From contig CANQTI010000004.1 in assembly GCA_947626725.1 (NCBI GenBank), positions 1 to 30,662 of the forward strand: 30,662 bases of DNA, in the 5' to 3' direction. Every line of letters begins with the position of its first letter. The stretch's first letter is position 1. The DNA comes from an uncultured Eisenbergiella sp. (lineage in GTDB: Bacteria; Bacillota; Clostridia; Lachnospirales; Lachnospiraceae). The position numbers and the translations under genes are program-made. Under the pieces are notes generated by a model. The model made no database searches, was not told the origin of the DNA, and saw only the letters and a list, made by a program, of their open reading frames with translations. This document shows positions 22,861 through 30,411 of this stretch, one piece after another.

Positions 22861-22907
22861 AAAAAACAAGTGCGCACGAGTCATTTGCCCGTGCGCACTT
22901 GTTTTTT
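22861..22907. terminator. Strong bidirectional hairpin at the prophage edge
   Basis: The arms 22866-22878 and 22890-22902 pair over 13 bp (ACAAGTGCGCACG and its complement), flanked by A5 and T-runs that extend the pairing to about 18 bp, with an 11-nt loop. There are T-runs on both strands, so it can stop transcription both ways. On the minus strand it lies about 30 nt before the first phage gene, so it could also act as a leader attenuator. Confidence 0.8.
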
Positions 22908-22923
22908 TATAACATTTCTTATA

Positions 22924-22966
22924 AAAAAATAAATGCGAATTGAGTTAATAACTCTTTTCGCATTTA
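22924..22966 (-). terminator. Terminator downstream of yerC
   Basis: A 9 to 10-bp stem (AAATGCGAA at 22931-22939 with TTCGCATTT at 22957-22965), a T-T internal loop, then a second 5-bp stem GAGTT/AACTC, followed on the minus strand by seven T. It lies after the yerC stop on the same strand and is a likely end of that transcript. Confidence 0.75.
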
Positions 22967-23037
22967 ATTTTAAAACTTACCCAAATATCCGCGAATTTAA
23001 CAGAATGCCGCTATGCATTCTGGTATGCATACGGTCC

Positions 23038-23104
23038 TCTCCGGCACAATTATATGCCCTGCGGTCCGGTCCCGTCTCCGGCACAATTATATGCCCTGCG
23101 GTCC
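23038..23104. repeat. 37-bp tandem repeat near the prophage junction
   Basis: The 30-bp block at 23038-23067 recurs exactly at 23075-23104, a period of 37 bp. A decayed third copy appears just to the left around 23,010-23,040. Each copy contains GGCACAATTATATGCC, an imperfect palindrome. The region from 22,967 to 23,122 has no gene. Confidence 0.85.
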
Positions 23105-23122
23105 TTCCTGCCTCCGGTATGC

Positions 23123-23434
23123 TCACGCACCCACCTTCTGCGTCCCGCCTCCGTCGATCCTGTCAAAGACCAGCGCATAACCGTCGTTGCCATAGTTGAG
23201 CGAACGGTTCACCCTGCTGATCGTGGCCGTGGATGCGCCGGTTTTCTCCGCGATATCCAGATAGGTTCTGCCCTCCCGAAGCATGGCGGCCACCTCAAAA
23301 CGCTGCGACAGGGACAGCAGCTCGTTCACGGTGCACAAATCCTCAAAAAAAGCGTAACACTCCTCTTTGTTCTGCAGTTCGAGCACTGCCTCAAACAGAT
23401 GATCCACGGCTTCCGTCTTTATTTTTTTATTCAT
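23123..23434 (-). CDS. YerC/YecD family TrpR-related regulator
   Basis: A 103-aa DNA-binding protein. Start ATG 23434 has AAAGGGGG 9 nt upstream; the longer frame to 23467 lacks support. The TrpR-like fold is recognisable: F-F-E-D-L-C-T-V-N-E-L at about residues 30-40, L-S-Q-R-F-E-V-A-A-M-L near 43-53, and an HTH with T-Y-L-D-I-A-E-K-T-G-A-S-T-A-T-I-S-R-V-N-R-S-L near 57-79. The S-Q-R-F and S-T-A-T-I-S-R-V motifs are signatures of this widespread Firmicutes family. Ligand and targets are mostly unknown. It is a chromosomal gene, marking the end of the prophage. Confidence 0.94.
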   Translation of the reverse strand: MNKKIKTEAVDHLFEAVLELQNKEECYAFFEDLCTVNELLSLSQRFEVAAMLREGRTYLDIAEKTGASTATISRVNRSLNYGNDGYALVFDRIDGGGTQKVGA

Positions 23435-23480
23435 ACCAGCATACCCCCTTTGCCACGGAACCTTCACCAGAGATATTGAG

Positions 23481-23509
23481 ATTTTAACATATTAAAGTCC
23501 GAAAGTAAA
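23481..23509 (-). promoter_or_regulatory. Candidate promoter of yerC
   Basis: On the minus strand TTTACT (23509-23504), a 17-bp spacer, then TAAAAT (23486-23481), about 45 nt upstream of the yerC start. The rest of 23,435-23,585 shows no gene. Confidence 0.5.
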
Positions 23510-23585
23510 GGGGCCGCATCGAATTTTCCCGGTCCATTTACAAATTTCCCTCGGTCCGCTTCCGCGCATTCCTCCGGTTCAGACT

Positions 23586-24497
23586 TCATTGAATTTTTCC
23601 GTTCCAGGCGGTCAGCAGCCTCCCGTATTCTTCCTCCGTCAGCTCCAGTATGCTGCCGTGCCGCTTGGTGCCATGCCCCATATCATAATCCTCCGCCACG
23701 GTGAAAACGCCGTCCTTCAGATTCCGGCAGACCAGCGGCAGATACCCCAGTCTCTCGGCAAAGCGGTCCACCAGCAGACACCAGCCCTGCCCGTCCGGCA
23801 GGGCGAAGGCGGCCGGACCTTCCACGCCGGGAATGCCGTTCAGGGAAGCGCTGGGAACGTCTGTAAACTCCCCCAACAAGTCCGTCCCACAGTCCAGGCG
23901 GATGTTTTTGACCGTTTCATCCTTAGAAAAACGGTAAAAAACGCCGTCCTCCTCCACGATCGTCGTATCTATGACATGATTCTCGCGTTCGATGTAAAGG
24001 CGAGGTTCGGTAAAATGCCTGAAATCCGTCGTGCTGGAAGCATAAATGCGCTGCTTCGCCTCCACATCCCCCTCCCTCTTCACGCAGGAGGCCCAGAATA
24101 CCAAATAAACGCCCCGCTTCGGATCAAAGACCGCCTCCGGCGCCCAAACGCAGCCCGCCTCCGCTAACGGGACCTGATAAAACCAGGGCGCAGACCAGTG
24201 AACCAGATCCGCCGATTCCCAGATCACCATGTTCCTGCTGCCCGCATGCTGAGCCGCTTCCCAGCCTTTTCCCGCGGCGATGCGCAGATCCGTCGCCAGA
24301 ATATAAAACCTCCCATCCAGCCTGGAGCGCAGAATGAAAGGGTCCCGGACGCCCTTTTCCCCGATCTCGGAACGCAGGACCGGCTCACCCTTGTTCAGGT
24401 CACACCAGTGCATCCCGTCTTCGCTCACCGCGAAATAGATCTGCTCCCCGTCTCCGGAATCTCCTGTGAAATGCGCAAACAAATATTTTTTCTCCAT
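23586..24497 (-). CDS. GH43-like glycosidase (five-bladed beta-propeller)
   Basis: A 303-aa protein from ATG 24497, which has AAAGGAAGG upstream; the open frame to 24902 runs through a 16-bp repeat array and is not a protein. The fold signature is that of GH43/GH32-type propellers. G-V-R-D-P-F-I-L lies near residues 49-56 (the R-D-P-F Asp is the usual family acid), W-E-S-A-D-L-V-H-W near 91-99, and V-W-A-P-E-A-V-F-D near 112-120, with the catalytic Glu/Asp position. G-x-E-G-P-A-A-F lies near 230. No signal peptide is seen, so it is probably cytoplasmic and acts on imported oligosaccharides, likely arabinose- or xylose-containing. It is divergent from the GH2 gene; exact substrate is unknown. 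Confidence 0.85.
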   Translation of the reverse strand: MEKKYLFAHFTGDSGDGEQIYFAVSEDGMHWCDLNKGEPVLRSEIGEKGVRDPFILRSRLDGRFYILATDLRIAAGKGWEAAQHAGSRNMVIWESADLVHWSAPWFYQVPLAEAGCVWAPEAVFDPKRGVYLVFWASCVKREGDVEAKQRIYASSTTDFRHFTEPRLYIERENHVIDTTIVEEDGVFYRFSKDETVKNIRLDCGTDLLGEFTDVPSASLNGIPGVEGPAAFALPDGQGWCLLVDRFAERLGYLPLVCRNLKDGVFTVAEDYDMGHGTKRHGSILELTEEEYGRLLTAWNGKIQ

Positions 24498-24544
24498 CCG
24501 TTTTCCTTCCTTTCCCTTTTCCCGACGTTCCGTTTTTGCCTGTG

Positions 24545-24750
24545 AACCGTTTTGCACGCATTCTGCTTTGCATGCGTTCTGTTTTGTACACGTTCTGTTT
24601 TGTACACATTCTGTTTTATACACGTTCTGTTTTGTACACGTTCTGTTTTGTATACGTTCTGTTTTGAACACGTTCTGTTTTGTACACATTCTGTTTTGTG
24701 CACATTCTGTTTTGTATACGTTCTGTTTTACACGCGCTCCGTTTTTCTCC
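24545..24750. repeat. 16-bp tandem repeat array, about 13 copies
   Basis: The unit TTCTGTTTTGTACACG repeats with exact 16-bp spacing; TTCTG begins at 24561, 24577, 24593, 24609, 24625, 24641, 24657, 24673, 24689, 24705 and 24721, with decayed copies at each end. It fills half of the 440-bp space between the divergent GH43-like and GH2 genes. The rest holds the GH2 promoter and no gene. Confidence 0.95.
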
Positions 24751-24850
24751 CCAATACGCACATTGTACGGCAGCCGGTTCCGGCAGGCAACCCTTTTGGT
24801 CTGCTTTTTGGAAAAAGTCGCTATTTTACAACAACTCACTCCTATTTCCA

Positions 24851-24878
24851 TTGCTTTCGGGACGCTTTCTTTTATAAT
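24851..24878 (+). promoter_or_regulatory. Promoter of the GH2 gene
   Basis: TTGCTT (24851-24856), a 16-bp spacer, then a perfect TATAAT (24873-24878). It lies 60 bp before the ATG; GGAGG at 24928-24932 is the ribosome site. Confidence 0.7.
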
Positions 24879-24937
24879 AAAAGGCAAAAGAGACGGCCGC
24901 ACGCCGGAATGCGGCGGCGCTGGATACGGAGGCTTTT

Positions 24938-27502
24938 ATGGACAAACTGACTTTGACTTTAAACGACAGATGCCGCTTTCATCTGGGGGATTCTCCCGAC
25001 GCCTGGCAGGCATGGTTCGACGATTCCGACTGGGAGGAGGTCTGTCTGCCCCATGACTGGTCCGTCGGGCTGCCCTTTTCCAGGGAATATTCCAGCGGGA
25101 CCGGATATCTGGCCGGGGGCATCGGCTGGTATCGCATCCGCGTAACGCCCAAAGAGGAATGGAAGGGCAAGCGGATCTTTGTTTCCTTCGACGGCGTATA
25201 CAAAAACAGCCGTGTCTGGTGCAACAGCTATTATCTGGGCTGCCGTCCCAACGGCTACATCTCCTTTTCCTACGATATCACGGAGCAGTTCCGTTTTGAC
25301 CGGGACAATATCCTTTCCGTCTGCGTGGATCACCGGGATATTTCCGATTCCCGCTGGTTTACCGGCTCCGGCATTAGCCGGAAAGTGACGCTTTCCGTGG
25401 AAGAACCTGTGCATCCTGTGGAAAACGGCATTTTCTTTTCGACTCCGCAGGTGAGTGAATCCGGCGCATCCGTACTGGTGCAGAATGAACTGATCAACCA
25501 GAGCGGACAGAAAGCGCAAATCACAGTCACCAATCGCCTGCTCTCTCCGGACGGAACCCCCGCCGCAGACGCCTGCGAAACCGCCTCCCTGGAAGAGGAA
25601 CAGATTCTCCGGATCGAAAACCGGATGGAACTGTCCTCTCCCGCCCTCTGGTCCTGTGAAACGCCGTCGCTTTACACCCTGCAGACGCTGGTTTCCTATG
25701 CGCTTCCGGATGGGACAGCGGCGGAATCCGTCGCCGATGTGCGGCGCGTGGGCATCCGCAGCTTCTCTTTTGATCCGGACCTGGGCCTGTTCCTCAACGG
25801 AAAATCCACACTGCTAAAGGGCGTCTGCGTCCATCACGATGCTGGCTGCCTTGGTGCTGCCGTCCTGCCCGCTGTCTGGCGCAGAAGACTTACCAAGCTG
25901 AAGGCTATGGGCTGCAATGCGATCCGGATGAGCCACAATCCCCACATGCCGGAGCTCTACGACCTGTGCGATGAAATGGGCTTTCTGGTCATGGACGAAG
26001 CCTTTGACGAATGGGAGGGACCCAAGAACAAATGGTGGCAGGGTCACAATGTCTATCCGCCCCGCAACCAGGGCTATTTTGCGGATTTCCCGCAGTGGCA
26101 CAGGCAGGACCTTTCCGATATGATCCGGCGCGACCGGAATCATCCCTGCATCCTCTTATGGAGCATCGGCAATGAGATCGACTATCCCAACGATCCCTAC
26201 TGCCATCCTTCCTTCTCCGCCATGACGGGCAATAACGACGCCAATAAACCCATGCAGGAACGGCAGTACAACCCGGACCGCCCCAACGCGGAGCGTCTCG
26301 CCGTTCTGTCCTCCCGTCTGGCCGCCATCGCCAGGGAAAACGATCCCACCCGCCCTGTCACGCTGGCCGCCGCTTTTCCGGAGCTTTCCTCCCGTCTTGG
26401 ATTTTTGGACCCGCTGGATGTGGTGGGGTACAATTATAAAGAACAGCTCTACGAAGAAAGCCATAAGAGATTCCCCGAAAAGGCTATTCTCGGAAGTGAA
26501 AACGGACACACCCTGGCCGCATGGAAGGCGGTCACGGACAATCCGTATATCTCCGGACAGTTTCTCTGGACCGGGATCGATTATCTGGGCGAGGCTCACG
26601 GCTGGCCCATCCACGGCTCCGGGGCCGGACTTCTGACGCTGGCCGGGTTTGAAAAACCGGTCTATTATCGCCGCCAGAGCTTCTGGTCCGATACGCCCAT
26701 GCTGCATCTTGCCACAATCCTGGCCGATGCGCCGCAGGGGGAATTCGCCCGTGTTTCCGAAATCTGGAACTATCCGGCGGGCGAGGCTGTTCTGGTCAAA
26801 TGTTATACGAATCTTTCGGAAGTCGCTTTTTTCCTGAACGGCGAATCGCTTGGTTCCTTCCGGAAGGAGGAAAATAAGGACTGCATCAGTCTGACAGTTC
26901 CCTTTGCTCCCGGCACGCTGGAAGCGAGGGCATGGATTCCGGATGAAGCGGAAAGCGGTATCTGTGCGCCGTCCGGCTCACAGTCCGCCGGAAGATCCGG
27001 CGCAAGCGCCGCTTCCGGCCCGCAGACCGCCGTGGGTTCCGGCGCGTATCGCGCTGGCTCCGGCCTGCAGTCCGCCATGGGTTCCGGCGCGGGTCCCGCT
27101 GGCTCCGGCCTGCAGTCCGCCGTGGGTTCCGACTCCCGCATGCCGGGCCGTTTTCTGCGCGATACGCTGACCACCACCGGCTGTGCCTGCCAGATACGGC
27201 TTTCCTGCTTCGATGCCGACCATGCGGCAAAGGACGGGATCTGCCAGATCGAGGCCGAGCTCCAGGACTGCGCAGGAAACCGCGTCTATTCCGACAGCAC
27301 GCTGCTGCATGTGAATGTCTGCGGCGGAAAGCTGCTGGGGCTGGAAAACGGCGACCTGGCCGATGTCACGGACTACGGTTCTCACAGCCGCCGGGCGTAC
27401 CGGGGACAGCTTTTGATCTACGCCGCGCCCACGGACCCGGAAACGGCTCTCACCGTGACCGTTACCGGCGAAACTCTGAAGCCTGCCCTGCTCACGCTCT
27501 GA
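24938..27502 (+). CDS. GH2 beta-galactosidase/beta-glucuronidase-type glycosidase
   Basis: An 854-aa intracellular glycosidase (no signal peptide). Domain order is: N-terminal jelly-roll (about residues 1-155, with W-x-x-V-x-L-P-H-D-W at 32-41 and the F-D-G-V-Y region at 84-88), Ig-like domain (160-272), and TIM barrel (about 275-580, with N-A-I-R-M-S-H-N-P-H and W-S-I-G-N-E). A C-terminal beta domain follows, with G-D-L-A-D-V-T near its end. The acid/base is Glu413 in W-S-I-G-N-E; the nucleophile is Glu521 in G-S-E-N. Both are intact. Residues about 671-735 are a Gly/Ser/Ala-rich insert of 15-residue repeats that relatives do not need. Sugar specificity cannot be read from sequence. It is likely controlled with the neighbouring GH43-like gene. 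Confidence 0.95.
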   Translation: MDKLTLTLNDRCRFHLGDSPDAWQAWFDDSDWEEVCLPHDWSVGLPFSREYSSGTGYLAGGIGWYRIRVTPKEEWKGKRIFVSFDGVYKNSRVWCNSYYLGCRPNGYISFSYDITEQFRFDRDNILSVCVDHRDISDSRWFTGSGISRKVTLSVEEPVHPVENGIFFSTPQVSESGASVLVQNELINQSGQKAQITVTNRLLSPDGTPAADACETASLEEEQILRIENRMELSSPALWSCETPSLYTLQTLVSYALPDGTAAESVADVRRVGIRSFSFDPDLGLFLNGKSTLLKGVCVHHDAGCLGAAVLPAVWRRRLTKLKAMGCNAIRMSHNPHMPELYDLCDEMGFLVMDEAFDEWEGPKNKWWQGHNVYPPRNQGYFADFPQWHRQDLSDMIRRDRNHPCILLWSIGNEIDYPNDPYCHPSFSAMTGNNDANKPMQERQYNPDRPNAERLAVLSSRLAAIARENDPTRPVTLAAAFPELSSRLGFLDPLDVVGYNYKEQLYEESHKRFPEKAILGSENGHTLAAWKAVTDNPYISGQFLWTGIDYLGEAHGWPIHGSGAGLLTLAGFEKPVYYRRQSFWSDTPMLHLATILADAPQGEFARVSEIWNYPAGEAVLVKCYTNLSEVAFFLNGESLGSFRKEENKDCISLTVPFAPGTLEARAWIPDEAESGICAPSGSQSAGRSGASAASGPQTAVGSGAYRAGSGLQSAMGSGAGPAGSGLQSAVGSDSRMPGRFLRDTLTTTGCACQIRLSCFDADHAAKDGICQIEAELQDCAGNRVYSDSTLLHVNVCGGKLLGLENGDLADVTDYGSHSRRAYRGQLLIYAAPTDPETALTVTVTGETLKPALLTL
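27014..27142 (+). repeat. 45-bp tandem repeat inside the GH2 gene
   Basis: Three units of 15 codons (27014, 27059, 27104), each of the type S-G-L-Q-S-A-M-G-S-G-A-G-P-A-G. The last two are almost identical at DNA level. It encodes a flexible linker in the C-terminal region. Confidence 0.9.
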
Positions 27503-27564
27503 ATCTGAACCGCTCACGTCCTGAATCTGAACGGCCCACGTTCTGAATCCGAACGGCCCACGCT
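27499..27564 (+). repeat. Three 22-bp tandem repeats at the end of the GH2 gene
   Basis: The units begin at 27499, 27521 and 27543 (CTGAATCTGAAC plus about 10 bp). The first unit contains the GH2 stop codon TGA (27500-27502). Confidence 0.88.
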
Positions 27565-27584
27565 TTGCACGCTTCACCGCGCAA

Positions 27585-27624
27585 AATATGCCGTACGCCG
27601 GTTCTGTACGGCGCACGGCATATT
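27585..27624. repeat. Long hairpin between the GH2 and MATE genes
   Basis: The arms 27585-27600 and 27609-27624 pair over 16 bp with one mismatch (AATATGCCGT...CGCCG) around an 8-nt loop. There is no T-run on either side, so it is a poor intrinsic terminator. It ends 28 bp before the MATE start and may protect mRNA or modulate read-through. Confidence 0.8.
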
Positions 27625-27652
27625 CTGACCGATCTGAAAAGAAGGCAGAAAA

Positions 27653-29077
27653 ATGACAATCAAACAATCGTCCGACATCCATGAATCCGCTGCAGAACGG
27701 GTCCGAAGCTTTTTCACCTATGACAGGGCATTGGCGTCCTTTGAGACGCCCAACGGGATCATGACGCTTCCCAAAATATTCATCCCGTTTTTCATCGAAA
27801 TGTTCCTGCTGAACACCATGGGCACCATCAACACCCTGATGCTCTCCCGCTATTCCGATGAAGCGGTGGCGGCGGTCGGCGCGGCCACCCAGGTCACATC
27901 CATGATTCTGACGCTCTATACGGTCATCGGCTCCGGCGCCTCCATCGTGATCAACCACAACCTGGGCGCCGGCAGACGGGAAGCCGCCTCCAACGCGGCC
28001 TTTTCCTCACTCGTTTTCTGCGGCGGTCTGAGCCTCCTGATCGGCGCTCTCCTGTCCGCCTTTTCCAAACCGCTTCTTTCCCTGATGCACCTGGAGGATC
28101 AGGTCCTTCAATATGCGGTCACCTATTTCAAAACGGTGATCCGATTTTCCTTTTTCTCGGCGGTCATTTCCAGCATCTCCGGCATCCTGCGCAGCTATGG
28201 GAAACCCCGCGTGGCGGTATGCGTTTCCCTGACCCGCAACGTGCTGGTGGCCTTTTTTGACTATCTCGTCATTTTCCGCCCCATCGAGCTCCCCATTTCC
28301 GGCGTCTCCGGCATCGCCGTCTGCTATGTGGTCAGCGACGGGCTGGGGCTCATCCTGAGCGTCATCCTTCTGCGCAGGGCCTCCCTGGGACTTTCTCTGC
28401 GCCGAAAAAAGCTGCGCGATCTTCGGACCATCCGAACGATCCTGAAGGTCGGCGTTCCCGGCGGCATCAGCACGGTATCCTATAACGTTTCCCAGGTGGT
28501 GACCACTTCCGTCATCGCGATCCTGGGGACGGCGGCGATTTCCACCAAAATCTACGTCTCCAATATCGTTTTCTACGTCTATGTGTTCGGCCTGAGCCTC
28601 GGCATGTCCACTTCCCTTTTCGTCGGGTGGCTCTCCGGGGCCGGGGAATACGAACGGGCCTACCGTCTGAACCTCCAGAACCTGAAGCTCACCATCACCG
28701 CCAACGTTCTGCTCTCCTCCCTGGTCTTCCTGTTTGCGGGGCCTCTGCTCTCCCTTTTCACGGACGATCCGCAGATCCTCTCCATGGGGCGCGCGCTGAT
28801 GGGGATCGATATCCTGGTGGAGATCGGCAGAGGTTTCAACCACATCGAGGAAAACTCTCTGAAAGGCGCCGGCGACGTTCTCTATCCCATGGGCGTGGCC
28901 ATGACCTCCTGCTGGATCATGAGCGTCTTTTTCTCCTGGTTCTTAGGAATCCGCCTGGGCTGGGGCCTTCCCGGCTGCTGGATCGCCTTCGCCATGGACG
29001 AATTCTTCCGCGGCACAGCCTACTTCCTGCGCTGGCGCTCCCGCAAGTGGATGACGAAAACAGTGAGCGAAGGCTGA
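27653..29077 (+). CDS. MATE family efflux transporter
   Basis: A 474-aa integral membrane protein with about 12 predicted transmembrane helices in two halves. Typical features are N-T-M-G-T-I-N-T-L-M-L-S in helix 1-2, A-A-V-G-A-A-T-Q-V near residues 74-82, G-x-G-A-S-I-V-I-N-H-N-L-G-A-G near 93-107, and the second-half repeat V-G-V-P-G-G-I near 268-274. MATE proteins export cationic drugs or metabolites using Na+ or H+ gradients; the substrate here is unknown. It has a GAAGG ribosome site before ATG 27653 and may be co-transcribed with GH2. Its last three codons lie inside the large palindrome that follows. Confidence 0.94.
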   Translation: MTIKQSSDIHESAAERVRSFFTYDRALASFETPNGIMTLPKIFIPFFIEMFLLNTMGTINTLMLSRYSDEAVAAVGAATQVTSMILTLYTVIGSGASIVINHNLGAGRREAASNAAFSSLVFCGGLSLLIGALLSAFSKPLLSLMHLEDQVLQYAVTYFKTVIRFSFFSAVISSISGILRSYGKPRVAVCVSLTRNVLVAFFDYLVIFRPIELPISGVSGIAVCYVVSDGLGLILSVILLRRASLGLSLRRKKLRDLRTIRTILKVGVPGGISTVSYNVSQVVTTSVIAILGTAAISTKIYVSNIVFYVYVFGLSLGMSTSLFVGWLSGAGEYERAYRLNLQNLKLTITANVLLSSLVFLFAGPLLSLFTDDPQILSMGRALMGIDILVEIGRGFNHIEENSLKGAGDVLYPMGVAMTSCWIMSVFFSWFLGIRLGWGLPGCWIAFAMDEFFRGTAYFLRWRSRKWMTKTVSEG

Positions 29078-29354
29078 AGCCCCCAGACACAGCCGGACAG
29101 AACCGCCCCTCGCGTCAGGAACCGTCGGCTGCCCCGCGCCCGGCCGGCGTCTGTTCCATTTTCCCGGACCGTTAGAAAAGCGCTGGTCCTTGGTAAAGCG
29201 AGTCCGTCAGGACGAAGCTGAACCTAGGACCACTGCGCTTTTCTCCGAGCGAGAGCGTGTCCGGAAAAGGAACAGACGCCGGCCGGGCGCGGGGCAGCCG
29301 ACGGTTCCTGACGCGAGGGGCGGTTCTGTCCGGCGGCGTCTGGGCCCTTCAGCC
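29072..29354. repeat. 283-bp palindrome with 66-bp perfect arms covering two convergent gene ends
   Basis: Bases 29092-29157 and 29269-29334 are perfect reverse complements over 66 bp. The outer 20 bp on each side also match at 16 of 20, giving ends GGCTGAAG and CTTCAGCC; these contain the TGA stop of the MATE gene and the TGA stop of the AraC gene. The 111-bp middle folds further: TTTTCC/GGAAAA, AGAAAAGCGC/GCGCTTTTCT, TGGTCCT/AGGACCA, GGT/ACC, GTCC/GGAC with a GTCA tip. No clear target-site duplication flanks it. It may be a bidirectional terminator-like structure or a MITE-like mobile palindrome. Confidence 0.95.
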
Positions 29355-30281
29355 TGGCTTTCTCTGATTGGAGTCCCCTTGCAGGATGAGCTTCTCGTAC
29401 TGAACAGGCGACATGCCCGTATGCTTCTTGAAGACCTTGCTGAAATAGCTCTCGTCCTCGAAGCCCACCCGATAGCCCACGGCGGAGACCTTCATCGAAG
29501 TGGTCCCCAGAAGCTCTCTGGCGTGGTGAATGCGGATATCGGCGAGACAGACGAAGATCGTCTTGCCCACCACTTTTTTGAAAACCCGGTTCAGATAATC
29601 GAAGTTGCAGGAGAATTGCTCCTCGATCGTGCTGCTGCTGATGGGTTCCCGGTAATGGGCATTCAGATAATTCAGCAGCTCGTGCACCTTCTTATAGGAA
29701 TCCGGAACGCCCATCGCCTGCGGCATCGTGTTGCGGGACACGGATTCCCGTTCGATCTCCACCAGCGCTTCCATAATCCGGCAGGCACAGGACACCTTGT
29801 AATTTTCCATCTGGTTGCAGTTGTGTTCCATGGCGCTTTCCAGAAGGTTCGCCACCTTCAGATACCGTTTGCCGTTCTGCAGACTGGCCGTTTTGGGAAA
29901 CCGGAGCCAGGAATCCTGATATCGCCGCCAGGACCCGTTATCCTCCTGCAGGCAGACGCTTCGGTATTTGAGGCAGCGCTGCCAGAAGGCAGCGTCCTCT
30001 CTTCTGCGCCGGATCTGCGGATGTCGGAAGTGGACATAATAATACTCGCAGTTCGAGGCCTGCGTACCCTCATGGACATATTCCGGGTCCAACAGGATCG
30101 TATCCCCGGCACCCAGCTCATATTCCTTTCCGTTTTCCCGCAGATAGAGCGTGCCCGCACGCATCACATACAGGATAAATTCGTCCGTTTTTCTTCTCCT
30201 GTGCACATAAGGCGGCTCCAGTACCGCCCGGTCCACCAGCCGCACCTGCGGCAGGACATTCCCATTGATTTCGTAATACAT
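29349..30281 (-). CDS. AraC family transcriptional regulator
   Basis: A 310-aa regulator from ATG 30281, preceded by GAGGA; the frame to 30419 has no support. The N-terminal cupin domain (about residues 15-115) shows F-I-L-Y-V-M-R-A-G-T-L-Y-L, then D-T-I-L-L-D-P-E-Y-V-H-E-G and Y-Y-V-H-F, the sugar-sensing AraC type. The C-terminal AraC DNA-binding domain has two HTH units at about 205-300, with the classic V-G-Y-R-V-G-F-E-D-E-S-Y-F-S-K-V-F-K-K-H-T-G-M-S-P-V-Q-Y signature. It probably controls the nearby sugar-use genes (inference). The last three codons lie in the large palindrome. Between 30,282 and 30,497 there is only a terminator and a small hairpin (30,431-30,452). Confidence 0.94.
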   Translation of the reverse strand: MYYEINGNVLPQVRLVDRAVLEPPYVHRRRKTDEFILYVMRAGTLYLRENGKEYELGAGDTILLDPEYVHEGTQASNCEYYYVHFRHPQIRRRREDAAFWQRCLKYRSVCLQEDNGSWRRYQDSWLRFPKTASLQNGKRYLKVANLLESAMEHNCNQMENYKVSCACRIMEALVEIERESVSRNTMPQAMGVPDSYKKVHELLNYLNAHYREPISSSTIEEQFSCNFDYLNRVFKKVVGKTIFVCLADIRIHHARELLGTTSMKVSAVGYRVGFEDESYFSKVFKKHTGMSPVQYEKLILQGDSNQRKPG

Positions 30282-30381
30282 CCGGCAATTCCTCAAGCAT
30301 GCCCCGGAGGGGATCCCAGGCCGCCCATCCCTTCGTCTGAACCCGGGAAACACGGTTTGAAAGCCCTCCGCAAAGTGAGTC

Positions 30382-30411
30382 AAAAGGAGCGGGAACCTGC
30401 GTCCCCGCCCC
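30382..30411 (-). terminator. Intrinsic terminator of the solute-binding protein gene
   Basis: The arms 30386-30395 and 30402-30411 form a 10-bp GC-rich stem (two G-U pairs) with a 6-nt loop, followed on the minus strand by TTTT. It lies about 90 nt after the upstream gene's stop. Confidence 0.7.

Noticed and set aside
23038..23104. Direct repeats as attL/attR pair
   Set aside because: The two copies are only 37 bp apart in tandem, so they cannot flank the prophage; at most one could be part of an attachment site.
24545..24750. CRISPR array
   Set aside because: Units are 16 bp and contiguous with no spacers, and no cas genes are near.
24498..24902. N-terminal extension of the GH43-like gene through the 16-bp repeats (K-Q-N-V-Y-K-T-E-C repeats)
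   Set aside because: A perfect ribosome site and ATG occur at 24497; the peptide repeat is a by-product of a 16-bp DNA repeat that is open in several frames.
26978..27958. A 326-codon minus-strand open frame across the GH2/MATE boundary
   Set aside because: It spans low-complexity repeat DNA and the antisense of two well-supported genes, with His/Gly/Asp-rich composition typical of shadow frames.
29190..29215. Hammerhead ribozyme: GAGTCCGTCAGGACGAAG resembles stem II and the GAA strand
   Set aside because: The essential CUGA(N)GA core strand is absent (AAAGCGA stands in its place) and no cleavage triplet with a matching stem is seen; the similarity is limited to a stem-loop.
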